Below are positions 11,612 to 22,089 of a stretch of 64,000 nucleotides of DNA, piece after piece. Below the pieces are notes generated by a model. The model was not told the DNA's origin. It searched no databases and saw nothing but the letters and a program-made list of their open reading frames with translations. Each line of letters opens with the position of its first letter. Within the stretch, counting starts at the first letter, position 1. The stretch is from Zychaea mexicana. Lineage: Eukaryota; Mucoromycota; Mucoromycetes; Mucorales; Lichtheimiaceae. Where the stretch lies: positions 1 to 64,000 of the forward strand of contig NW_026516723.1 in NCBI RefSeq assembly GCF_025766255.1, given 5' to 3'. A program made the translations under genes and the position numbers.

Positions 11612-11694
11612 TATAGCGGGTAACGCTGTTTGGTAATATACGCCTTACTGGCTATTTTTGAAGCTTTTACATTCTTTTCAAAGCTTCGGCATTC

Positions 11695-11703
11695 TATATA
11701 AAA
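11695..11703 (+). promoter_or_regulatory. TATA box of thioredoxin-like copy 1
   Basis: TATATAAAA lies 71-79 bp upstream of the ATG at 11774 and is followed by a pyrimidine-rich leader, a normal spacing for a short 5' UTR. The homologous box in unit 2 (29832-29840) is now 5.9 kb from its gene. Confidence 0.6.
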
Positions 11704-11773
11704 CAAGCGACACCCCTCCCCTCCGATTGCGCGTTTGTTTTCTTTAACTTTTTCCTCATTTATCAGAACCATC

Positions 11774-12298
11774 ATGACTGTCCAAGACCTCACATCTGTC
11801 GAAGCTTTCCGAGAACTCATCAAGAGTGACAAGCTTGTATGTATTGCATTTCCTTTGCAGTTCTTGCTGTAGTCGTGTCACATCCACCCCTACTAAAACA
11901 ATAGTATTCATGTGCGATAGGTCATTGTCTACGCGTGGACCCCACAGACCGAGGACCAAGGGATGTTTGAAATTGTCGAGGGGATGTCCCAAGATTACAC
12001 TGATGCCATTTTTGCCAAGGTTAACGCTGATGCGGTTCACGTATGTGTTTGCTACCATCTGCTTTGCTGGAATAAGGAGGAAGGGGGTGGGGAAGGGAGT
12101 TTACTTTTTGGCCAAATCTTACGAAACAGCTGACATTTTTTTCGCTAAAAAAATTACTAGGATATCTTTTACGAAGTTTCTGATCAGATTCTGCCTACCT
12201 TCTTGTTCTACAAGAACGGCCAAAAGGTTGATGAAGTCCGTGATGACAAGGACTCCAGCCAAGTCGATGGCAAGATCAAGGAACACCTTGCTCAATAA
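11774..12298 (+). CDS. Cysteine-free thioredoxin-fold protein, copy 1
   Basis: Exons 11774-11836, 11921-12040 and 12161-12298 give 106 residues, standard thioredoxin length. The order is classical: N-terminal helix (SVEAFRELIKSDKLV), central strand VIVYAW, AIFAKVNADAV, the cis-proline loop ILPTFLFYKNGQKVDEV, and the C-terminal helix. Where WCGPC should follow the first strand, the protein reads AWTPQTEDQGMFE, about four residues shorter and with no cysteine. The whole product contains no cysteine. Disulfide reductase activity is therefore impossible; a scaffold or regulatory role is conceivable but unproven. The gene has its own TATA box and intact splice sites, so it does not look like a pseudogene. 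The coding sequence is the same in copy 2. Confidence 0.85.
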
Positions 12299-12599
12299 AT
12301 TGTTACGTTTTTTTGTTATCGCAACATATCCCACCTAATCGCATATTTATATATGCTCATCTCGAAATAAAAACAACGCTGCATACGTATATATATCTTA
12401 TACCACATTTGCCGTCATTTAACTGTCCATCGTCGTCACTCGTCATCCAATGTTATCGGCCGCTTCCAAGCATGCCACAGCCTTTATTTATATACTAAAT
12501 GTGGTAGTAAACTTGTTATTAAAGAAGAATTTGCTATTCCTATGTCTCTTTAGCCGTTTTCAAAGCTTGTGGCAGTCCGCCTACGTACATGAACACTGA
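12299..12599. other. 3' flank of thioredoxin-like copy 1
   Basis: About 300 bp of AT-rich sequence with no gene. It is shared with unit 2 apart from rare substitutions (for example AACTGTCC against AAGTGTCC). Confidence 0.5.
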
Positions 12600-14508
12600 A
12601 GACCAAACCGACACCAACAACACCATCACCAGTAGACAACCTTGAAATACCTGAGCTTTATCAACACTATTATTAAGGCCCGATAAAGACGAAAGCTTTG
12701 ATCGACCTCTCGTATCAGCTCGCGAAAATTACAATGCAGCCGGGCATTACCCCGTCGCCAAATCAGTCAAGCAAGTCGTCGGTTACCCGCGCATCGATAA
12801 CCGCCTTGCCTCTATCACCATCAAAGACTTGCTTAGGCAAAATCCAGAGCTTGAAGCAGGTCTCCTGCGCACGCCAGATATCGACGCAGAATTACAGCCA
12901 TTCTTTACAGGGAGAAGCAAAGGCTAGAGACAGACAGCTCGCCAAAATTCAAAAAGAAGTGTACCAAGCTCTCCGCCCCGCCTGTTATACACTCCACTTC
13001 TTGGAAACATCAGTCTTACATGAACACGCCGATTAGGTCTTCATGGCATCCATGGCGCGCAAGTTTCAGAACATCATCGCACTTGGGTTCCACACAGCTG
13101 AAGACAATTGAATCGAAAGACGAGAAGCCTTGGCAAAATCAGCGCGTTGGAGTCAAGCTCTCATTAGTGCCTGCTCCACGACAGAAACCTCAGCTGAACA
13201 CGACGCAGATTTGTTTGGCCCCGAGTTCTGCCAAAAGGTTCATGACGAAGCCCGCAACTGGAATCACCATCGCGTCATTGTCAATGCCAACTCGAACGGG
13301 AGCAACAGCAACTACAACAACCGTGGTGGCTTCCGTGGGTATACCAAAACCCAATGGAAAAACTACTCCGGAGGTGGAGCGGGCGCCAGCAATACCTCCG
13401 ACAGATAAACAATACAATACTCAGGCAATGGCGCAACCACGGCGAACCTGGATTCAGCATTGCCGACGTCTGATGGTCCTGCAGCAACCAGTTCCACTAT
13501 GTACCGCCCTCATATCCAGTAGTAGGAGCTCTGCTACAAGTCAACAAACAAACCTGGGTTCAACACCAGATCCATGGACATTGAAACAAATATCAGCCCG
13601 AGTACGGATTCCCTTTACAGTTTTCCCCCAAAAATGGTTGGCTACGAGGACCATCGCTTACGTATGTCACAGGAGAACGCCGCTCTCCTGGATCAAGCAG
13701 TATACAGGAGCTATTACTGAACAAACAAGCCATCGAAGAGATTCCATATCACCAGATGCATGTGCAATCGTATCTGTTTCCGCTCCGGCAACACAACAAG
13801 GTTCGTGCGGTACTGAATTGCTCACAATTGAACGACTATATCCAATACGAGCATTTCAAAATGGAGGGTCTGCCGACCTTGCGACATATGGTCCGTCCAT
13901 CGGAGTGGATAGTGAGGTGCATTCTCCAGGATGCATACTTACATATCCCGCTACATTCGGACGACCGTCCTTCTGTGGCATTTTGTTGGCAACAGAAGAC
14001 CTATCAAGCACGTCGCCTGATGTTTGGAGTGGCCCATGCGCCCCGGTTGTTTACAAAAATTATGGTCAAGTTGCTTGCCCCATTGCGGAAACAAGGCCTG
14101 AAATTGACATTTCACATCTCTGCTAGCATCGAGCAAAGAACAAGCACGCCAACATGGCCACCTTTTAAAGACCCATCTGGAACCATTGGGATTTCTAAAC
14201 GCAAGCGATTCCGGGCGGGGTTATTACAGCACAGGTCGACAAGGTTTCGGACATTGGCGACCACAAGAACAAGCGATGTCAATCAATTGGCGAGAGAACT
14301 AGGGGCAGTTCTGCATGCGTTACAGAGCCATCAGCAAACATGGCGCAAGGAAATTGTCCAAATCCGATCCGACAGTGTTACGACATGCGCCCTCATAAAC
14401 AAACAAGGTTCAATCAGCATCAACATTTTCATCAGTTAGCAGCAGAAATCAACAACATTTGTCAGGAGCAGCACATCCGTCTATTCGCCGAACATATGTA
14501 TCCTGGAA
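12600..14508 (+). pseudogene. DIRS-type retroelement remnant, 5' part, unit 1
   Basis: Broken coding sequence of a tyrosine-recombinase (DIRS-like) retroelement. A gag-like region (NYNAAGHYPVAKSVKQVVGY near 12707; GGFRGYTKTQWKN near 13325) is followed by a reverse transcriptase with NCSQLNDYIQYEHFKMEGLP, LQDAYLHIPLHSDDRPSVAF and RRLMFGVAHAPRLFTKI, then an RNase H segment (LGAVLHALQSHQQTWRKEIV). Several stops and frame changes break it. The catalytic YxDD motif expected after the GLKLT segment near 14105 is missing, which points to an internal deletion. The reading is cut at 14508 by the MULE and resumes at 18599. No terminal repeats were identified. Confidence 0.8.
14500..14508 (+). repeat. 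Left 9-bp target site duplication of the MULE
   Basis: ATCCTGGAA directly precedes the MULE and recurs right after it at 18590-18598. Nine base pairs is the usual size for Mutator-like insertions. Confidence 0.9.
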
Positions 14509-14850
14509 GGGTATTACTACTAGGGACACTCCAAAAAAGTGACTCGACACTCCATTTTTCCTCAAATAAACCAAATAGTTGCACAAAAATAAACAGTTGC
14601 TCTATAAACATATCGCTTGATGGACCTTCTGATGTTGGAGTGCAGGATGTAGACAATAGAGTGCAAAATGGAGTGCAAAATGGAGTGCTAAGAGCGAAAT
14701 AAAGCTTGAGTTGATATTTATCGATTTTATCATAATTATGTATATTAAATAATAATGTTAATATAAAAGGAATAGGAGAAAATTGATAATGATATGTGAT
14801 AGCATCACACAGATGCATAAGAAAAAACTATTTATAGAAATTGTTTCTTT

Positions 14851-17800
14851 CTAAACATTTTCCTCAATGTTGACCTTTTTGATGTCCAAATATCTCCAAA
14901 CTTTTTTGCGCAAATCATGCGTGTGACCCATCTTTTCACAAGCTGTTACAACCGATCGTTCGATAAAAGGCCATTGTAGTTTCTTTGCAGTTTTCATTTC
15001 TAATGTCGCCCAATGACATCCTGAAACGAACTGCATGATAAGAGGTAACGGTCGAGCATTCGTTCCTGGTCCTTCAAATGGTACAAACAACAATGGCGCC
15101 GTACAGTACATTCCATTTTCGTTTTTGTCATCTCTGTCCAGATACACAGCAATAGGTCGTCTGTATGTATCAGCAACAAGTTGAGCACAACTAGGAGTGT
15201 AGAACCAATGCTTGCTGGGGCACCTTGGATATTTGCCTTCAGTGTTGCGGGTGTAGTCAAGGCCAAAAGCGATCGTCTCCTCGAGGCGAGCAAGGTCATA
15301 CATGCTGATGAAATACTTCGAATATATGTCCTTGTTTTTGTGCAGGCACTCTAGCATTTCCCTTTTGACCGTCATGAATTGTTCTTGGTCTCCTTTAACG
15401 CAATGCGCGATGGTGCGGAAGCCACACCAGCCGTCAGAAGCAATATTAACTGTCCCATGAATGCAATCCCTCGGAATATCTGGGTGAACTAAAAAGAAGA
15501 AAGACTCTGGTTTAGGTTCGGTACGAATCCTATATGTACAATCATATATACATTTATTAATATAAAATGGGAATAGTACGTATGACGAAGTATTGTTCTG
15601 AATACAAAAAGACTGACCTTTTACGAGCACGTTCCAAATACACAGTTTCTTGATCCCTTTTCGATGTTGAAAGGACATAGTCGTCGTGTTGTACTTCGCT
15701 GGTATGAAGGGCCTTTTTAGGCTTATCGTTACCAGCAGCATTAAGCAGCTCTTCTTTCTTTTCGGTCTCAAAAGAAGATGGGATCCTTTTGTCCTTCGTA
15801 TTCTTGGGCCTTCCTTTCGTAGCAACTGGCTCAGGAAACGTGACTTCAGCGAGATCAACAGTCTCAACGTCTTCCTCAAGGATCTCCTCAAAACGGGATA
15901 AGAGATTGACTTTCTCTTGTTCGGTTTCCAGGGAAATGATTTTGTTCTTTAAGTTTGTAACGAGCTTCTCCATCTGGTGGTCAACTGATACTGCTGGGTC
16001 TTTAATTTCAAATAGAGCTATATAATACACAGGAAGCACATATATGAGAGGGTATCGACAACATGCTATTGTTAGTAGATGAAGCTGTATAATAGTACAT
16101 ACCTGAATCATACTGTAGAAGCCAACGTTTAGGAATCTCATTCAAATCAACAGCAGGACCGTTTAGGTTGATCATATGCTGGCATGGTAAACCAAAATTG
16201 ATTCTACTCGTGCAAATACAATCCAACGTGTCGCAATTGATTTGATTGCCTACGTTTTTCCACGCACGGTCAAGCTCCTTCGAATTCGGATCAAAGCAAA
16301 GAAACTGACATGGCCGAAAAGGTTCCTTAAAGCTGCACTCTCACGCTTTGTAAAAAGTGGAGTGTTACGAAGCTCGTGTATGAAGTCCATCTTTTCTGTT
16401 TCAAACTTTTAAGCATTAAAGTTAGCTTATTTACATATCGCTACATATAAATTGAATAGCAAACACCGGAGATGAGTGAGAATATAGAATGCTTACTGTC
16501 TTCTTCATGACTTCGTTAATAGCTTTAAACGTGCGATAGAGGCTGCCCGTCGTTTGCATAGTATCTCTGATGATCCAATGAGTCCCTTCTGTTCGTGATG
16601 TGGTTCGCACATTAAGGTTGAACTGCTTTCCAGCCTGCGGTGCAGCCCATTTATCCTTGTAGGTGAGCACACTAGACGTAAAATAACGCGAGGGTACAGT
16701 GAGTTAACTAAATCACCCTTATCACATACTTAATCTACATAATTTCAAGCAAACCGTTACAAAGTAAGATATACATACCTTTCGAGATAATTGATGATTT
16801 TTGTCTTACGGGCAACTGCGATTTTGTTTCTTTTTTTCATTTCCTTGTCTTTTCTTTTTTTGTTTCGCAGTTCCTCTTTTTTTGTCGGCTTCTTTTCTTG
16901 TTCTTCATCGATTTCTTCTTTATCGTTCAGCTTCTTTTCTTTTGCTTCAGCCTTTTTGATATCTTGTTTTTCTGCCTGTTCGATCATTGCTGCTGCTGCA
17001 TCCTCTGCTAGTTGGCGATATTCCTTGATTGCTTCTTCGAATTTCTCTTCGTCTTTGTACTTGTAAATCAAGCAATTCACAACGCTCTTGACTTGCTTGT
17101 ACTTCGGAAAGCAGCCACCGAACTGAGAGATCAAATGCTGCGCCATGTGCCAACCGCATAAAAGATGAATCGATTTCGGAAAGATAGTATCGATGGCAGT
17201 GATGAGCGCCTTCTCGTTATCAGTAATGAAGATACCGACATCACCTTCGGGCCAAATAGTATCACGCATGGTCCTCATAGCCCACAGATAGGAGTCGGTT
17301 TTTTCATTGACGACGACTGCTGATGCAATTAAGATATTGTGTAGCGACGTCGTACCAAGGTTACTGATCCCAACAACGTTAATTAGTGGCATCTTGCTGT
17401 TGTTCGTTCCATATGTCGCATCGAGACTGATGACTTCTTTAAATCGCCTTGCTTTTTCCAAGCCAACTTGATGCGTAACGAACAATGCTTCCAATGTTTC
17501 CGTTTTCCTATCTATGCGATATCTTACGATATATTGATTGCTGACCAAGAAGCTGAATAGTTTGCTGAATGCACCAGATTTGTCGTCCTTGAATATTTTT
17601 TGGCGGAAATTGTAAATATCCTTGATTGTCACGATTGTGCCTTCGTCGTTGTTTTGTAACTCTTGACAAATCTTGGCTGGTTTGATAGAAGTCTCTGTCA
17701 TTGACAAGATGCGACTGGCAATATCAGCTGTTGGGTTTCGATGTTGATGGTAAGATGCTGCTGCGTTACTGTCAAATAAATGATTGTGGCTGTCGGCGCT

Positions 17801-18104
17801 GCTGACACGTTTAATCACCCATTTTTTGATTTTCTGTATGTATGAGCCAAAGAGCTCCCAAGCACAACCGGTCTTCTGTGTCGATACCAGTCTTTCACGT
17901 TCATCATCGTCGATGTCATGACAGTTCCTGTAGATACCCCCCATGGACACAGTGGATGTAGATATTTCGACTGTTGCTGCGCTTGGTGGATGTTGCAAAC
18001 TGATTCTTTAGGGCCATCTCTTGAACCTTTGCTCGGAGCTGATTTTTCGAATCATATTTGGTGCCAATAAGATCAACCAGGGTATATGTTCTTGTAGCGT
18101 TCAT
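14851..18104 (-). pseudogene. MULE transposase fused to an OTU-like cysteine protease
   Basis: Exons inferred on the minus strand: 16779-18104, 16497-16671, 16103-16405, 15580-16017 and 14851-15488. Order of parts: N-terminal DNA-binding region (QKTGCAWELFGSY), MULE transposase with the DDE set at SLDATYGTN and FITDNEKALI plus the CGWHMAQHL motif, a Lys/Glu-rich linker, a SWIM-type zinc finger (CICTSRINFGLPCQH), a Pro/Lys linker, then an OTU fold with ASDGWCGFRTIAHCV (catalytic Asp/Cys) and FVSGCHWATLE (catalytic His). The last two exons are fully open and join in phase. Two frame breaks are seen: a six-base C run on the plus strand at 17937-17942, and a shift inside exon 3 near 16330-16345. 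It is therefore probably inactive, unless these are sequence errors. Confidence 0.8.
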
Positions 18105-18249
18105 TTTGATAGAAAAGGGAGAGAGGAAGAAAAGGGGATTTATCCTTTTTCTTTTATAAACTTGTCAACTTATATAATAGACATCTCGTAGCTTTATCAG
18201 TCATCGTAGTAGTAAAAAATTTCATAAGCTCAACGCCTACGACGCCATC

Positions 18250-18460
18250 ATGGCAATTGCAACACTCCAAACACCCCAAACGCCTGCAACGCAATCATGG
18301 CGATTGCAACACTTTAAACATTCCAGACACTCCAAACGCCTACAACGCCATCATGGCGATTGCAACACTTTAAACACTCCAGACACTCCAAACACTCCAA
18401 ACACTCCAAACACTCCAAACGCCTACAACGCCATCGTGGCGATTGCAACACTCCAAATAC
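18250..18460 (+). repeat. Minisatellite inside the MULE
   Basis: Three to four imperfect copies of a unit of about 55-65 bp (core CATGGCGATTGCAACAC followed by CTCCAAAC-type 9-mers), with the inner CACTCCAAA motif itself repeated four times near 18391-18420. It lies between the transposase start and the right terminal repeat. Confidence 0.85.
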
Positions 18461-18589
18461 TCCTCTTCCTTTAATAGTCCTTTTTTAGTATATTTATAGA
18501 GCATCTGTTTATTTTTGTGTAACTATTTGGTTTATTTGAGGAAAAATGGAGTGTCGAGTCATTTTTTTGGAGTGTCCCTAGTAATACCC

Positions 18590-18660
18590 ATCCTGGAAAC
18601 ATGAAGAAAGAAGTGTCTAATTGCAGCAGAGTGCCCACGATGTTAATTGCATCTCCACAG
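18590..18660 (+). pseudogene. DIRS remnant, continuation after the MULE
   Basis: Starts with the right copy of the 9-bp target duplication (18590-18598) and continues the RNase H region that was cut at 14508: reading across the empty site gives an HxPG-like motif followed by Lys/Glu residues, as in DIRS RNase H ends. Coding similarity fades by about 18660. Confidence 0.5.
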
Positions 18661-19492
18661 CGGGTTCACCACCAAAAGTCTTGTGTCGTAGGTAATGATT
18701 CTGTAAAATGCCTTACACGTATTCCTTTGTGTGAATATGTCGTAAATATGAACATTTTGCTCGGCTAAACAAAGGCTTACCCCTATGAAAAGGAGAGGAG
18801 ATATCGAAGCTAGAGAGAGAGAAAAGTTGCGCGAAAATGACAGGCACATTAGTTGTACATGAGCGATACAGACAAATTAATAACCAGCAAAATTTAATTT
18901 TACATACGGGCAAGAGTCACCAACACAACTTCTGCCAGGACAATCCATGCGCGCCATCTAGTAAATGTATAGTTTCAGCAGAATACATTATTGGAGCATT
19001 TTCCGATACATAAACTAGTCTCTCTTCACTTGATCTTTGCTGATGATTGGTTTGGCATGTCTGTGTCTCGCTGCTTTTTATGAATCTGCTGTCCCCCCTT
19101 GCTCTGTACAGTCACTGTCGTTAAATGATATGTAAGTTTTTTCAAAGCCATTGTTTGATCCAGAGAACAGAAATTGCTGAAAAGAAAGAGCATGTGTGAT
19201 GTGTTAACATGCTTCTCAAAGCGAGAATTTATTATTCAAACATATTTTAAATAGCGTTAAGTGCTGTCATGTTGTTTACGATAACAGAAAGAGCAGTTTG
19301 CTCTGTCGATAAATCAAAAACACTATTCCAGTCGCACACAGAGGGTGCGTAAGTCATTATGCAGTCCCGCTTTAAAAGAAATGTAATAACCAAAAGGTAT
19401 GCCTGATATGCAGCTCTGGAATTTCGGCAACATTTTTTTTTCTTACGCGTTTATATACCCATTTCATATGTATTGTCTGTGGTGGACCTGCT
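18661..19492. other. Non-coding stretch between the DIRS end and a palindrome
   Basis: About 830 bp, AT-rich, with only short open frames. No domain, RNA gene or repeat end is recognised. The whole stretch is absent from unit 2. Confidence 0.5.
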
Positions 19493-19516
19493 GTTCCCAT
19501 CATCGATGATGGGAAC
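19493..19516. repeat. 24-bp perfect palindrome
   Basis: GTTCCCATCATC followed immediately by its inverse complement, centred on ATCGAT. It is followed by degenerate GGTGA/GGTTA motifs repeated through about 19760, a pattern often seen near transposon ends, but no matching partner end was found. Confidence 0.85.
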
Positions 19517-19779
19517 GGATTGGGTGAGAAACCGGTTATTATGCGTTAATATAGGTGAAGTAGCGGTTAAAATTCTGATTCACCGTATGGAATGGTTACA
19601 AACAGGGCACTTTGGGTTAATTTTTCTATAATAAAAATGACGATGGTGAGATAAGGTAAAAACAAGGTGAGAATAGTCGAGAAGGTTATTCCAGGGTAGT
19701 CTAGGTGATTTCAGTAAACTAGCTTTTCTCTTTTTTTCACCGCGAATACCCAACGCAATATTATTGATATGAAAAATGA

Positions 19780-20656
19780 TCAAATTTTGGAGCTATTTAA
19801 GAAGTTGTGTCTACGCATATCGGGATACAGATAATAGTGCCTATTTTCAATGTTTATCGACTTGAGCTGCATTGCCAGACAATCCAGATGAGAAGCGTCA
19901 GTCACATAGAGCCTAGATTGTGAGTGTGTGCCAATGGGAATATTTGTGAATGTAGCTGGATGTGCATCAAGTTCAAGACGTAGTAGACATAAGATCATTT
20001 TCTTTCCTTGGTGCTGATGACTAAAAAGCAAGAGTATAGTGCCAAACGTATCTGCCCACTGCAATGCATCATCACTGCTTTGGTCCCTACGCGCATTCAA
20101 ATCCACAGGTAATGTCAGCTTTGCAAAGTCAATCTTTTTGGCGTTCAGGCGAGGCTTTGCTGAAAACTCGTGTTCACGTATAGTTTTCGTCGCTGCTGTT
20201 GCTGTTTCTGCTCGTGATGCCGTCATTGTCGTTATCGCTGTCGCTACTACTTTTACATTGACTACCGCTGCTGATACTTCCACCGGTTTCACTACTACCA
20301 TTGTTCGTGCTGTCACTGTAACTGCTGCTTTGATTGCTTGCTGCGTTGCTGAAAGAGCCAGCGCCAGACTGCAGCTCTCGTGATTCTGGCGTTGTATAGC
20401 CGTAATCGTCACGACCGGGATCAGAGAAATCACCAGTGTCAAGATGTTCTCGATCAGCACTTCTACAGTTCTTTGAAGAGCACGGCGACTTCGAAATCAC
20501 TGCGAATGCCAAGTCTATATTAAAAGATATGGGAAAAGTAGCGCTTTGGGCGTGTACAGACGTGTTCGAAACGCTGCAGGACAAGAACGGCGATGAGGCA
20601 AGAATACCTTCCTGGAAAAAGCTCAAGTTAATTGACAAGAAGCTGCTGGTTGACAC
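19780..20656 (-). pseudogene. Unrecognised Ser/Asp-rich coding remnant, minus strand
   Basis: Two overlapping minus-strand frames (20174-20656 and 19780-20460) look like one gene split by a frame change. The first is very Ser/Asn/Asp-rich (SSSDSDNDNDGITS). The second contains a more ordered part with KIDFAKLTLPVDLNARRDQS and DALQWADTFGTILLLFSHQH. No family is recognised. A repeat-encoded protein is a guess from the setting. It is deleted from unit 2. Confidence 0.25.
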
Positions 20657-20817
20657 TGTTTTCGAAGAGGCTCAAAAGCAAGGGCTACCAGTTCGTCAAT
20701 GTGTGGGAAATTGATGTGTCGAACACATAGCATATGAACGATGGCATGATAAGGCGAAGTATTACAACAGAGAGCTCAGGAAAAAACTGGATAGAAAATA
20801 TGATCAGCTGTAAAACA
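20436..20817 (+). pseudogene. Unrecognised helical ORF remnant, plus strand
   Basis: An open frame of 92 codons (20436-20714) with a plausible charged helical composition (KKLKLIDKKLLVDTVFEEA) is followed in another phase by ERWHDKAKYYNRELRKKLDR ending in a stop at about 20812. An intron-like GT-AG pair follows at about 20930-20986. It may be the end of a gene whose start is lost. It overlaps the minus-strand remnant, so at most one of them is genuine. Confidence 0.25.
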
Positions 20818-21632
20818 TTACTTTGAAACGAGTTTACTCAAAGGATCATAATTTAAGTAGGGATACCACACAGCAAAGCACAACTACAAGCGTTAGTACA
20901 CAGCAAGAAACAACAACAAGCGAGTCAAGGGTAATATATATAAAACTTGGCTACCATTATACTCTGTTGTGTATCTTCACTGTTAGGCGTCATTTATAGA
21001 AACGAAAGAAGAAGAGTAGACAGCAAGGTGGAAAGAAGCGCAAGTCGCGAAAACAATCAGCCGATTAGGCAAGTATCTGTGGTCTAAAGGGATGCTCGCG
21101 TTATTGTATATCTTACTAATTGATCACGCCTCAAATATAGGATTCACGCGCAAAGTGTAGTTGCTTGCTGGATATGGATTGATACCCTTCTGCATACTAG
21201 ATACTAGATCACTGTAAACTATTACTTCTGGCTCTGTATATACATTATTATTTAACATTTGTATTTAAAGTATAATAGCGGTTGATAACGGTGTATTTGG
21301 GTGAGAGTCAGTGGTAAAAGTCGGGTAATACTGGTGAAAACGCAGAGGAAATAAGGATAATTTAAGGAAATGCTGGTCAACGACAGGTCAAAAAAAAAGA
21401 GTAGAGTGGGTGGATTTTTCCAGTTTACCCCATTCCTTCCGGTTAACATTTTAACCCGTTTTCCAACCCTTTTCGCACTCTTATTTTCCCGCAGTGTGAA
21501 ATTGCAGTGCTGATCCACTCTTCATAATGTTTCGCGTTTCTAAAACGACAAAACTTTACTGAATAGCAAGAAAAAACAATACTGAAAAAGTTAAAAACTA
21601 TCACTACACGCTACTGGGATTGACAAATGGTC
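20818..21632. other. Tail of duplication unit 1
   Basis: No supported gene. It contains GGTGA/GGTAA-type degenerate motifs (21280-21370) similar to those at 19520-19700 and a polypurine run near 21390. From 20898 onward it matches 38033-38767 of unit 2 and ends at the duplication junction. Confidence 0.6.
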
Positions 21633-22089
21633 CCCTTTGCATACAATTAGAAACTGTCTACATAATCATTTGATGATATAATAGCTAGCTTGTAGAAGCA
21701 AGAACAAATGTAATATAATGCTGCGGATGAAACATGACCAGATTTATCATCTGCTAAGGCGCGAGTAGTATCACAGGGTCGTGCACATAGCAATGTATGA
21801 CATGTAAAAACTGTGTAGTAGTACATGAAAGCGAAAGTCCATCTACTTGCTAGAAGTAATGAGGAGGTTTGAGTATCATCCAATACTGTAACATATTTTC
21901 AGAGCATTGTTTGTAATGTGTGTCTACGCTTCCTATACACAGCCTCCTGTTTACTGAACTCAAAGGAACGCAACCAATTTATTGCCACATGCTTACTCTA
22001 TTAAAAGCAACAGAGAAAGAAAGGGGCAACTGTTAAGAAAAGCCAAAAGCACCCACTTCTATCCGTAATTGACGGCTGCAAGGGAGGAA

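Larger units (their letters stand above)
14509..18589 (-). mobile_element. Mutator-like transposon (MULE), 4.08 kb, with OTU domain
   Basis: Begins GGGTATTACTACTAGGGACA and ends with its near inverse complement. The terminal inverted repeats run about 105 bp (14509 to about 14613, and about 18487 to 18589), differing by one 3-base CTA insertion and a few substitutions. It is flanked by a 9-bp duplication and sits inside the RNase H part of the DIRS remnant. One long minus-strand gene fills it, with sub-terminal tandem repeats on both sides (GAGTGCAAAATG motifs near 14655-14690; minisatellite at 18250-18460). The corresponding DNA is deleted in unit 2, so the age of insertion relative to the duplication cannot be read. 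Confidence 0.92.
5269..21632 (+). repeat. Tandem duplication, unit 1 (16.4 kb)
   Basis: First copy of a direct tandem duplication. It starts at CCCTTTGCATACAATTAG and ends at GGGATTGACAAATGGTC. The sequence following 21632 is again CCCTTTGCATACAATTAG, while the same end in unit 2 (38767) runs into unique NOP8 promoter sequence. Aligned stretches differ by scattered single bases and small indels only. Unit 1 alone carries the MULE, a 514-bp segment at 8561-9074 and the 3' half of the DIRS remnant. The junction shows almost no microhomology. Confidence 0.95.

Noticed and set aside
12313..12498. Open frames overlapping the thioredoxin-like gene and its 3' flank
   Set aside because: They cross introns or lie in AT-rich non-coding sequence; the spliced thioredoxin-fold reading accounts for the coding signal.
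18250..18460. CRISPR-like array
   Set aside because: Units are imperfect, directly abutting and without unique spacers, in a eukaryotic transposon; it is a minisatellite.
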